The notes under the pieces are model-generated. The model made no database searches. It had not been told where the DNA came from and saw nothing but the letters and a program-made list of their open reading frames with translations. From Acidobacteriaceae bacterium (GTDB taxonomy: Bacteria; Acidobacteriota; Terriglobia; Terriglobales; Acidobacteriaceae): a stretch of DNA of 17,958 nucleotides. Every line of letters begins with the position of its first letter. Position 1 is the first letter of the stretch. The stretch is taken from NCBI GenBank assembly GCA_031296355.1, contig JARLFX010000110.1, positions 1-17,958 of the forward strand. The letters run 5' to 3'. Position numbers and translations under genes: made by a program. This document shows, one piece after another, positions 1 to 6,659 of the stretch.

Positions 1-1388
1 GCCAGATCAAGGAGTACTCCATCGGGGTGGAGTGCTTCGACCGTGGCGCCGCCTTCGACCAGGAAACCAACTCCGTCGTCCGCGTGCAGGCCAACCGGCT
101 CCGCCACCGCCTGGCGGAGTACTACGCCGAGGAGGGCGCAACTCACCCCCTGCGCATCACCATCCCCCTGGGGCAGTACGTCCCACGGTTTGAACCGGCC
201 ACCGCAGCGACCGTAGCATCACCGCCAAATTTACCGCAAGACACCGCGGTGTTACCGCCAATTCGTCCACGAAAAATCACCGGTTTATGGCTGGCTGCGG
301 CACTCATCCTGCTTGCCCTTGGCCTCTGGAATGCAGTGTTTATGCTGCATCGCGCGCGTCAAGCCGCAATTCCAGACACCTCCAGCGCAACGCTCAATCC
401 AGAAGCGCAGTTTGGCCCACCTAATGGCGATGAAGTCCGCATTCTCGCAGGCACTACCCGCAGCCTGGTGGATCATGCCGGCCGGCTATGGAGCGCGGAC
501 ACGGACTTTGATGGCGGGAGCATTGTGAAGAGCGCAGTACAGCACATCTGGCGCACGCAGGAGCAGGGCTTCTACCGCACCAGCCGCCAGGGCCAGTTCC
601 GCTACAACATTCCGCTGAAGGCCGGTCTCTACGAGCTGCATCTGCACTTCGCAGAGACGGTCTATGACCCTGAGTCCAGTGGTACGAGTGGCGAAGGCAG
701 CCGGATTTTCAGTGTCCGCGCCAATGGGCGCACGCTGCTGGATCACTTCGACATCGTGGCCGATGCCGGGGCCAGCCGCACCGCGGATGTGAAGGTGTTT
801 CCCGGCCTCTCGCCGGATAAAGACGGCTTGCTGCATCTTGAATTTACCGGAGAAGACGGCAAGCAAGCCATCCTCTCCGGCATCGAGATTCTTCCTGGGG
901 TGAAGGGGCATATCCGCCCTGTGCGCGTACTCACGCGGCAGATACCGTACTACTCCAACGACAGTAACTGGTGGAGCCCGGATAACTTCTTCCAGGGTGG
1001 GCAGCTTGCTTCGTACACTGCACCGGTCAGCGGGACGGACGATCCTGAGCTATACGAATCGGAACGTTGGGGAAACTTTACCTACGCCATTCCGATTGCG
1101 CCGGGAAAGTACGCTGTGCTGCTGCACTTTGCCGTGCGCCACGGCGCATGGGATCAGCCCGATCCGGCGGCGAGCGATAAAGACAAAGTGGCGCACGTCT
1201 TCAATGTCTTCTGCAACGGCAAGCTACTGCTCAACCATTTTGATCTGGAGAAGGAAGGCCACGACTCTGACGTGGTGGTGCGCAAAGCAACCGGACTGGA
1301 GGCCAACGCGCAGGGCAAGCTGTTGCTGGCGTTCGTTCCGGTGCAGGGCTATGCCACGGTGACGGGCATTGAAGTGATTCCGGAATAA
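1..1388 (+). CDS. Membrane protein with N-terminal regulator-like module and two malectin domains (5' truncated)
   Basis: The reading frame is open from base 3, so the true start lies outside the window; the internal GTG at 27 is not the start because the residues before it (QIKEYSIGVECF) belong to a recognisable module. That module ends with VRVQANRLRHRLAEYY and IPLGQYVPRF. It is common at the N-terminus of acidobacterial membrane proteins, often before TPR or WD-like repeats, and looks like a winged-helix regulator domain. A Pro-rich linker, one transmembrane helix (nt 276-347) and two malectin-type beta-sandwiches follow (about nt 435-896 and 921-1385). The malectin repeats share the pattern F-x-Y-x-I-P-L/I-x-x-G-x-Y and end in GIEILP/GIEVIPE. 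Malectins bind di-glucose or other glycans, so the C-terminal part is probably periplasmic and carbohydrate-binding. Ligand and DNA target are unknown. The stop is one base from the ruvA stop on the other strand. Confidence 0.8.
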   Translation, partial: QIKEYSIGVECFDRGAAFDQETNSVVRVQANRLRHRLAEYYAEEGATHPLRITIPLGQYVPRFEPATAATVASPPNLPQDTAVLPPIRPRKITGLWLAAALILLALGLWNAVFMLHRARQAAIPDTSSATLNPEAQFGPPNGDEVRILAGTTRSLVDHAGRLWSADTDFDGGSIVKSAVQHIWRTQEQGFYRTSRQGQFRYNIPLKAGLYELHLHFAETVYDPESSGTSGEGSRIFSVRANGRTLLDHFDIVADAGASRTADVKVFPGLSPDKDGLLHLEFTGEDGKQAILSGIEILPGVKGHIRPVRVLTRQIPYYSNDSNWWSPDNFFQGGQLASYTAPVSGTDDPELYESERWGNFTYAIPIAPGKYAVLLHFAVRHGAWDQPDPAASDKDKVAHVFNVFCNGKLLLNHFDLEKEGHDSDVVVRKATGLEANAQGKLLLAFVPVQGYATVTGIEVIPE

Positions 1389-1389
1389 G

Positions 1390-1974
1390 CTAGCGCACAG
1401 CCGCGATTGCAGCGCGGAACAGTTCGTCGAAGTCGTTCGCATCTGCTACGCGTTCGCGTGCTGTTTCAATCGCTTTCTGCGCCACGGGGCGTTGATAGCC
1501 CAGGTTCACCATTGCCGAGAGCACATCGTCGCCCACTGCGCCGATACTTGCACCCGCCGGGCCGGAGCCAATCTCGTCCAGCTTATCTTTCAGCTCCAGC
1601 ACTACGCGCTCGGCGGTCTTCTTGCCGATGCCGGGGATGCGCGTCAGCATGGCGTGATCACTGCTGCGAATCGCGCCCACCAGCTTCTCTGCGGGCAGGC
1701 CGCTCAGCACCGTGATTGCGAGCTTGGGGCCGATGCCGCTCACCGAGATCAACTTCTCAAACAGCTTTTTTTCGATGAGATTGGTGAAGCCGAAGAGCGC
1801 GATCTGGTCTTCGCGCACATGGGTGTGGATGACGAGAGAGACTTCCGCGCCCTCTGCCGGGAGAGCGCTGAATGTAGGCACGCTGATGGTGACGTCGTAG
1901 CCGACGCCGCCCGCCTCTACGATGGCCTGGTTAGGATGCTTGGCGAAGAGTCGTCCGCGAAGATGCGCGATCAT
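1390..1974 (-). CDS. ruvA: Holliday junction branch migration complex subunit RuvA
   Basis: This 194-residue protein matches RuvA over its full length (E. coli RuvA is 203). It begins MIAHLRGRLFAK, the OB-fold domain I. The two helix-hairpin-helix motifs of domain II follow, VSGIGPKLA and IPGIGKKTAERVV, which bind DNA backbones at the junction. A flexible linker leads to domain III, which contacts RuvB (VNLGYQRPVAQKAI). RuvA tetramers hold a four-way junction while RuvB hexamers drive branch migration. Neither ruvB nor ruvC is in the window. The start ATG overlaps the TGA of the upstream gene as ATGA, so translation is probably coupled. The 3' end is one base from the stop of the convergent malectin gene, leaving no room for a separate terminator. 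Confidence 0.97.
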   Translation of the reverse strand: MIAHLRGRLFAKHPNQAIVEAGGVGYDVTISVPTFSALPAEGAEVSLVIHTHVREDQIALFGFTNLIEKKLFEKLISVSGIGPKLAITVLSGLPAEKLVGAIRSSDHAMLTRIPGIGKKTAERVVLELKDKLDEIGSGPAGASIGAVGDDVLSAMVNLGYQRPVAQKAIETARERVADANDFDELFRAAIAAVR

Positions 1975-2768
1975 ACTTTGCGCCTGTACAGCACTGCGAA
2001 TTCGTAGCCGGCATTTGGCGGGAACAGCGCCGCGATATGCTTCAGCCGCTCGCCCAACGCCTGCGGAGCCAGCAGCGGATATTCGCGCTCGCGCAGCTCG
2101 GAATAATCAAAGTCCACGGTGAGCGAGAGCAGGTAGATTGCGATCGCATCAGCAAACGCCAGCTCCAGGTAGCTGCTCTTCACTTTCTCGTCGATGCGCT
2201 GACGCTCACTGGGCACCGTGCTGTCCGGCGGCAAGGCGCGGTTGCGGCACTCCCAGGCATCGTGCGACGTCTCGCCCTTTACGTGCGCCTCAGCCTGCTT
2301 CCACGCCAAGGTAGAGAAACTCTCCGGCACGCCCGCCGCATCCACAAACGCATGGCCGATGTTGATGGCGAATTCAAACGCCAGGGCAAAGCGGTCATCC
2401 ATCAGCTGTGTGGAGATGAAGATGCACTCTGACTTGCCGAAGGAGACATTGCGATGGCATACGGCGCGGTCGCCCAGCTCCACCGTGTAGGCGGGAGCCA
2501 CAAGCGTCTCGCCGCCAAACTCCGCTGCGGGGTCGATTGTGCCGTCGCCCAGCGTAAGCGGAACAAAATAGTAGGCTTTGCGCTCCAGCGCTTCTGCCAC
2601 GATGCGCGGCACGGACTCCACCATGCGCACCAGGTCAGTTTCGGTCACGCGCGTGTCGCCGTAGGGCGCATAGTGCAGGCCGTTTGCCGCCGTGTGCACT
2701 GCCACCTCGCGCACCACTTGCTGCGCTGGAACCAAGTGAATCTGTGCCGCCTGTACCGTCTCTGCCAT
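1971..2768 (-). CDS. Conserved hypothetical protein, 265 aa, co-transcribed with ruvA
   Basis: I do not recognise a named family. The protein is soluble, with no signal peptide or transmembrane helix, and has mixed alpha/beta composition. Features that look conserved are a run ending VCHRNVSFGKSE, a helix with FALAFEFAINIGHAFVDAAG, a charged segment with ERQRIDEKVKSSYLELAFADAIAIY, and a C-terminal tail PNAGYEFAVLYRRKV. Its stop overlaps the ruvA start by ATGA, so it sits first in a two-gene unit with ruvA, a place often held by ruvC; I see no RuvC-like acidic active-site pattern. A -10-like TAGAAT lies only 8 bases before the ATG and no Shine-Dalgarno sequence is present, so the mRNA may be leaderless. 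The coding call is firm; the function is unknown. Confidence 0.85.
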   Translation of the reverse strand: MAETVQAAQIHLVPAQQVVREVAVHTAANGLHYAPYGDTRVTETDLVRMVESVPRIVAEALERKAYYFVPLTLGDGTIDPAAEFGGETLVAPAYTVELGDRAVCHRNVSFGKSECIFISTQLMDDRFALAFEFAINIGHAFVDAAGVPESFSTLAWKQAEAHVKGETSHDAWECRNRALPPDSTVPSERQRIDEKVKSSYLELAFADAIAIYLLSLTVDFDYSELREREYPLLAPQALGERLKHIAALFPPNAGYEFAVLYRRKV

Positions 2769-2776
2769 AGGACGCT

Positions 2777-2782
2777 ATTCTA
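2777..2782 (-). promoter_or_regulatory. Candidate -10 box for a leaderless transcript
   Basis: Read on the minus strand the hexamer is TAGAAT, one base from the TATAAT consensus. Eight bases separate it from the ATG at 2768, so transcription would begin at or next to the start codon. No purine-rich Shine-Dalgarno sequence fits in between, and the -35 region is weak. This is an inference from spacing only. Confidence 0.35.
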
Positions 2783-2808
2783 TCCTGTGTAGGAACATAA
2801 GGAGCCAC

Positions 2809-3147
2809 ATGTCTGACATCCCCACTCCCCCCAGTGCACCGCCGCCCGCCGACCTGGGCGCCGCCCGCGCGGCCGCCGCCCGCCGGGGCACCCTACTCGG
2901 CATCCCCATGGGCGAACTTGGCTGGTTTCAGAGCCTGCTGATGGGCACGGCCGCAGGCTTCGCAGCCTTCTTCCTGACCTGCTTTGTTTCCATTGTCACG
3001 ATTTTGATACTGAACTCGACCGGCCACCGGAGCATTGATTTTGCAGACAGCTACCGCGACGCCGGTTTGCCAGCCGGTCTGGCCGTGCTCGCCCTGGCCT
3101 ACATCTATCTGGGCCAGCTATGGATTCGCCGCAAGCTGCGGAGCTAG
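2809..3147 (+). CDS. Small membrane protein with two transmembrane helices
   Basis: This is a 112-residue hypothetical protein. The first 35 residues are rich in Pro and Ala (PTPPSAPPPAD) and probably disordered. Two hydrophobic segments follow: about residues 44-70 (containing GTAAGFAAFFLTCFVSIVTIL) and about residues 86-104 (LPAGLAVLALAYIYLGQLW). The C-terminus is basic (IRRKLRS), which by the positive-inside rule places both ends in the cytoplasm. A good Shine-Dalgarno AAGGAG lies 6 bases before the ATG. It is divergent from the ruvA-linked gene across a 40-bp gap, and its TAG overlaps the TAG of the convergent downstream gene. No function can be assigned. Confidence 0.78.
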   Translation: MSDIPTPPSAPPPADLGAARAAAARRGTLLGIPMGELGWFQSLLMGTAAGFAAFFLTCFVSIVTILILNSTGHRSIDFADSYRDAGLPAGLAVLALAYIYLGQLWIRRKLRS

Positions 3148-3154
3148 TAGCTCC
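3140..3154. repeat. Palindrome across overlapping convergent stop codons
   Basis: GGAGCTA and TAGCTCC flank a single central G at 3147. The palindrome contains the TAG of the plus-strand gene (3145-3147) and the TAG of the minus-strand gene (3144-3146). There is no T-tract, so it is not a classic terminator. Confidence 0.5.
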
Positions 3155-3413
3155 ACTCGGGCGCGCCGCCCAGCAGGGCCGCGGCTGAAAATTTTGGCAA
3201 ACCATTCCATTGCGGCACGTTGAAGCCCGCCGTCGGGTGGGCTTCTGAGCTGCTGCCAAGGCGGTGGTGATCGGCGATCTGCTGCTGCACCATGGCGCGG
3301 GCAGCCTCCTGCTCTTCCGGCGAATGCCGCTCCCAATAGACAACGAATCCCTGGCCGCAAACGCTGCAGCGCACATCACTTGTCGTCGTGGACGCTTTGC
3401 AAAGAACCTGCAT
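3144..3413 (-). CDS. Small hypothetical protein with CxxC motif
   Basis: This is an 89-residue protein. Its N-terminus carries three cysteines, C5 and the pair C16/C19 in RCSVCGQGF, followed by VYWERHSPEEQEAARAMVQ. The CxxCG knuckle resembles half of a zinc ribbon; with only three cysteines it would need a His (candidates at residues 30 and 49-50) or dimerisation to make a four-ligand site. I have an impression of similar short proteins in other Acidobacteriaceae but cannot check it. On the minus strand AGGAGA lies 7 bases upstream of the ATG, supporting this start. Its TAG shares bases with the TAG of the convergent membrane-protein gene. The function is unknown. Confidence 0.72.
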   Translation of the reverse strand: MQVLCKASTTTSDVRCSVCGQGFVVYWERHSPEEQEAARAMVQQQIADHHRLGSSSEAHPTAGFNVPQWNGLPKFSAAALLGGAPEWSY

Positions 3414-3598
3414 TGGGCTTTCTCCTGGGTCAAATCTCTACGAGCCGTGGCACCGGGCACTGCGCCAGGTGTCTGCTGCAACAGGGATGACACTCCTGAC
3501 ATTAGCTTCCATGGTTCGCACAAGCCATGCCACGCAAGATGCGCCTTCGCTACAACGATTGGGGTACACGCGGTATCCTGTTATCCAGAGCTAAATCA
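3414..3598. other. Divergent intergenic region before thrS
   Basis: These 185 bases separate the minus-strand CxxC gene from thrS and should hold both promoters. A -10-like TATCCT lies at about 3574, but no matching -35 is convincing. I see no T-box-like specifier hairpin, and no ribosome binding site stronger than CCAGAG before thrS. Short plus-strand ORFs here lack start signals. Confidence 0.4.
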
Positions 3599-5656
3599 AT
3601 GACCATGAGCACGCCCAGCACTATCCAGATCCAATTGCCAGACGGTTCCCGCCGCGAAGTTCCCAACGGCACCACCCCGCTTGATATCGCGAACAGCATC
3701 TCGCCGCGCCTTGCGGCCGCCGTTGTGGTCGCCAAAGTGCGCCCGCTCGCGCCGCAGGCCCAGGCAGCGACCCCGGAGACGACACCGACCGAGGCCGCAC
3801 TCTCAGAAGAAGCGATGTACGCTGCCGACAGCGCCTCTGCCGAGCGCCTGGTCGATCTGACCGCGCCCCTTTGCGAGGACGTGGAACTGTGGCTGCTCAA
3901 GGAGAGTGATCCCGAAGCCCTGCGCGTGGTGCGCCACTCTGCCGCGCACGTGATGGCGACGGCTCTGCTCGAACTCTTTCCCGAGACGAAGCTGGGCCAC
4001 GGCCCTGCCACGGACAGCGGCTTCTTCTACGACGTCTACCGCGAACAGCCGTTTACGCCGGAAGACCTCGCGCTGATCGAGAAGAAGATGGCGGAGGTGG
4101 TGGCGCGCGATGAGAAGTTCATCCGCGAGTACGAAGACCGCGACGAATTTATTGCATGGTCTCGCGACCATGGCGACTTCATGAAGGAACACTTCGTGGA
4201 GAAGTTCACTAAGCAGGGTGAAGGCGTTTCACTCTACAAAAACGGCAAGTTCACTGACTTCTGCCGCGGCCCGCATGTTCCTTCTACTGGCCGGGTGAAG
4301 GCGTTCAAGATCACCACCATCGCCGGAGCCTACTGGCTGGGCGATGAGAAGAACAAGCAGCTACAGCGCATCTACGGCACAGCCTTCTTCAACCAGAAGG
4401 ACCTCGACGCATACTTCAAGCAGCTGGAAGAGATCAAGGCGCGCGATCACCGCACCCTGGGCAAGCAGCTTGACCTCTTCAGTATTCAGGAAGTCGCCGG
4501 CCCCGGCCTGATCTTCTGGCATCCCAAGGGTGGGCTGGTGCGCAAGCAGATGGAAGACTGGATGCGCGAAGAGTGCATCCGTCGCGGCTACCTGCTCGTC
4601 TACACGCCGCACATCATGCGCCGCGAACTCTGGAAGATCAGCGGTCACGACGGCGTTTACTCCAAAGATATGTTCCCGCCCATGAAGCTGGACGACGATG
4701 AGTATCGCGTGAAGCCGATGAACTGCCCCGGCCACATCCTCATCTACAAGAATTCGCCGAAGAGCTACCGCGACCTGCCGCAGCGCTACGCTGAGTTTGG
4801 CAACGTCTATCGCTACGAGCGCTCCGGTACTATGCACGGCCTGCTGCGCGTCCGCGGCTTTACGCAAGATGATGCCCACATCTTCTGCACGCCGCAGCAG
4901 ATCGAGGACGAAGTGGTCGCCTGCCTCGATTTCGCGGAGGCTGTGCTGAAAAACTTTGGATTCAAGGAATACCGTGTTGAACTATCTACCCGTGATCCGA
5001 AGAAGGCCGGAGATTTTTTTGGCACCGCCGAGGATTGGGCCAACGCCGAAGGCGCGCTCAAGAAGGTGCTCACCGAGCGCGGTCTTGCGTTCAACACCTT
5101 CCCCGGCGAAGCCGCCTTCTACGGTCCCAAGATCGACGTGAAACTCGTCGACGTGCTTGGGCGCCTGTGGCAGCTCTCCACCGTGCAGTTTGATTTCAAC
5201 CTGCCCGCGCGCTTCGAACTCGAATACACCGGCGAAGACGGCGAGAAGCATCAGCCCGTCATGGTCCACCGCGCTCTCTTCGGCTCGGTTGAGCGTTTCT
5301 TCGGCGTGCTCATCGAGCACTATGCCGGTGCATTCCCCATGTGGCTCGCCCCGGTCCAGGTCGGCATCGTGCCCATCAGCGAGAAACATCTCGACTACGC
5401 AGAGAAGGTGAAGGCAAAGCTGGAAGCCGCCGGCATCCGCGTAGAGCTGGACGCGCGCAACGAGAAGATGAACGCCAAGATCCGCGAATTCACACTGCAG
5501 AAGGTTCCATTCGTCCTGGTGATGGGTGACAAGGAAGCCGCGACAGAAGCCGTCAGTGTCCGCACCCGCGGCAAGGGCGATGAAGGCAGCACCCCCTTGG
5601 CAGACTTCATCTCCCGCGCCCAGAAGCTGATTGTGGAGAATGCTGTAGAGCTGTAG
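3599..5656 (+). CDS. thrS: Threonine--tRNA ligase
   Basis: ThrRS activates threonine with ATP and charges tRNA-Thr in the cytoplasm. From the ATG at 3599 it is 685 residues (E. coli 642); ATG 3605 is a possible alternative, and the upstream ATG at 3527 would add residues unlike any ThrRS. An N-terminal TGS domain (IQLPDGSRREVPNGTTPLDIA) is followed by the editing/SAD domain (HSAAHVMATALLELFP, DFCRGPHVPSTG), the class II catalytic core and the anticodon-binding domain (IVPISEKHLDYAEKV). The three zinc ligands that recognise threonine are present: Cys376 in MNCPGH, His427 in DDAHIFC and His557 in MVHRALFGS. An insertion at about residues 48-83, rich in Ala, Glu and Pro, replaces a short turn of the TGS domain. 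The usual infC-rpmI-rplT neighbours are absent. Confidence 0.97.
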   Translation: MTMSTPSTIQIQLPDGSRREVPNGTTPLDIANSISPRLAAAVVVAKVRPLAPQAQAATPETTPTEAALSEEAMYAADSASAERLVDLTAPLCEDVELWLLKESDPEALRVVRHSAAHVMATALLELFPETKLGHGPATDSGFFYDVYREQPFTPEDLALIEKKMAEVVARDEKFIREYEDRDEFIAWSRDHGDFMKEHFVEKFTKQGEGVSLYKNGKFTDFCRGPHVPSTGRVKAFKITTIAGAYWLGDEKNKQLQRIYGTAFFNQKDLDAYFKQLEEIKARDHRTLGKQLDLFSIQEVAGPGLIFWHPKGGLVRKQMEDWMREECIRRGYLLVYTPHIMRRELWKISGHDGVYSKDMFPPMKLDDDEYRVKPMNCPGHILIYKNSPKSYRDLPQRYAEFGNVYRYERSGTMHGLLRVRGFTQDDAHIFCTPQQIEDEVVACLDFAEAVLKNFGFKEYRVELSTRDPKKAGDFFGTAEDWANAEGALKKVLTERGLAFNTFPGEAAFYGPKIDVKLVDVLGRLWQLSTVQFDFNLPARFELEYTGEDGEKHQPVMVHRALFGSVERFFGVLIEHYAGAFPMWLAPVQVGIVPISEKHLDYAEKVKAKLEAAGIRVELDARNEKMNAKIREFTLQKVPFVLVMGDKEAATEAVSVRTRGKGDEGSTPLADFISRAQKLIVENAVEL

Positions 5657-5719
5657 CGTAGACCCGCACGGTACTGCTCCTGGCGGCGAATCAACATCTA
5701 ATGAACAGAGGTTATGTTC

Positions 5720-6637
5720 ATGAAAGCGATTGTGATTCACCAATACGGTGGCACGGAGCAGTTGAAGTATGAAGACGCGCCTGACCCGAAACTCAGGCCG
5801 GGCGAAGTTCTGGTGCAGATGGCCGCAACCAGCATCAATCCCGTTGACTTCAAGGTTCGCAGCGGCGCATTGCAAAAGTACATGCCGCTCGAACTTCCCG
5901 CGATACTTGGGCGCGACGCCGCAGGCACGGTGAAGGAAGTCGGCCCCAGCGTCTCGGGATTCAAGATTGGCGACCGCGTGATGGGCCTGACCATGGCCGC
6001 CTACGCCGAACTCGTCGCCATCAAGGCGAAGGACCTCGCCCACGTTCCCGAAGGACTCGACATACTCGAAGCCGCGGTCCTGCCGCTGGTCACTCTCACC
6101 GGGGAGCAGCTCGTTACCCACGGCATCAAACCCACCGCCGGCCAGACCGTGCTCGTTGCCGGAGCCATCGGTGGCGTAGGCCGCTCCGCCGTCTACGCGC
6201 TCAAGCAGTCCGGGGCAAAGGTCATCGCCGGCGTACGCGCGAAGCAAATGGATGAAGCGAAGGAACTCGGCGCGGATGCTGTGATCTCGCTCGAAGACGA
6301 CGCCGAGATTAAGAAATATGCACCGTACGATGCCGTGGCAGACACCGTCGGCCACGAGACTGCGGAGAAATTGCTCACGCTGGTAAAACCCGGCGGCACC
6401 TTTGCCTCAGTACTCGGCGAGCCCGCCAATCGCAAGGATCACCCCAACGTAAACGTCGTTACCCTTCGCGTTGAAGAAGACGGCCCTGAGCTGGAAGAGC
6501 TTGCCCGTGCCGTGGTGGCAGGAAAGCTGAGTATTCCTATTGGCAAGCGGCTTCCGCTGGAGCAGATGGCCGAGGCACACCGGCTTGCGGAGAAGGGCGG
6601 CATCGGCAAAGTACTTGTGACGATAGCGCCGCGGTAA
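5720..6637 (+). CDS. NADP-dependent zinc-free MDR oxidoreductase (quinone oxidoreductase-like)
   Basis: This 305-residue protein is a medium-chain dehydrogenase/reductase of the quinone oxidoreductase group. An N-terminal GroES-like domain carries the hallmarks PGEVLVQMAATSINPVDFKVRSG and GRDAAGTVKEVG. It is followed by a Rossmann domain with the nucleotide loop VAGAIGGVG and then VIAGVRAK, whose Arg/Lys suggests NADPH preference. The cysteine and histidine ligands of zinc-dependent alcohol dehydrogenases are missing. Such enzymes reduce quinones or enones; the substrate here is unknown. I chose the ATG at 5720 because GAGG at 5708-5711 sits 8 bases upstream; the in-frame ATG at 5714 is too close. 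It begins 63 bases after thrS and may be read through from it. Its TAA lies in the loop of a perfect inverted repeat. Confidence 0.9.
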   Translation: MKAIVIHQYGGTEQLKYEDAPDPKLRPGEVLVQMAATSINPVDFKVRSGALQKYMPLELPAILGRDAAGTVKEVGPSVSGFKIGDRVMGLTMAAYAELVAIKAKDLAHVPEGLDILEAAVLPLVTLTGEQLVTHGIKPTAGQTVLVAGAIGGVGRSAVYALKQSGAKVIAGVRAKQMDEAKELGADAVISLEDDAEIKKYAPYDAVADTVGHETAEKLLTLVKPGGTFASVLGEPANRKDHPNVNVVTLRVEEDGPELEELARAVVAGKLSIPIGKRLPLEQMAEAHRLAEKGGIGKVLVTIAPR

Positions 6638-6650
6638 TCCGCGGCGCTAT
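6623..6650. terminator. 12-bp perfect inverted repeat with the stop codon in its loop
   Basis: ATAGCGCCGCGG at 6623-6634 and its exact reverse complement at 6639-6650 flank the four-base loop TAAT, which contains the TAA stop of the oxidoreductase gene. It lies between two convergent genes, 9 bases from the SPFH gene stop. There is no T-tract on either side, so it may act as a bidirectional RNA hairpin or 3'-end stabiliser rather than a canonical intrinsic terminator. Confidence 0.6.
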
Positions 6651-6659
6651 GCGGGCTGG

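Noticed and set aside
3414..3598. T-box or other tRNA-sensing leader before thrS
   Set aside because: I see no conserved T-box core, specifier stem or antiterminator, and T-boxes are rare outside Firmicutes and some related groups.
4982..6355. 457-codon minus-strand ORF antisense to thrS and the oxidoreductase
   Set aside because: It spans two clearly real plus-strand genes and the gap between them. Its product has the His/Gly/Asp-heavy make-up of a GC-rich shadow frame and shows no motif.
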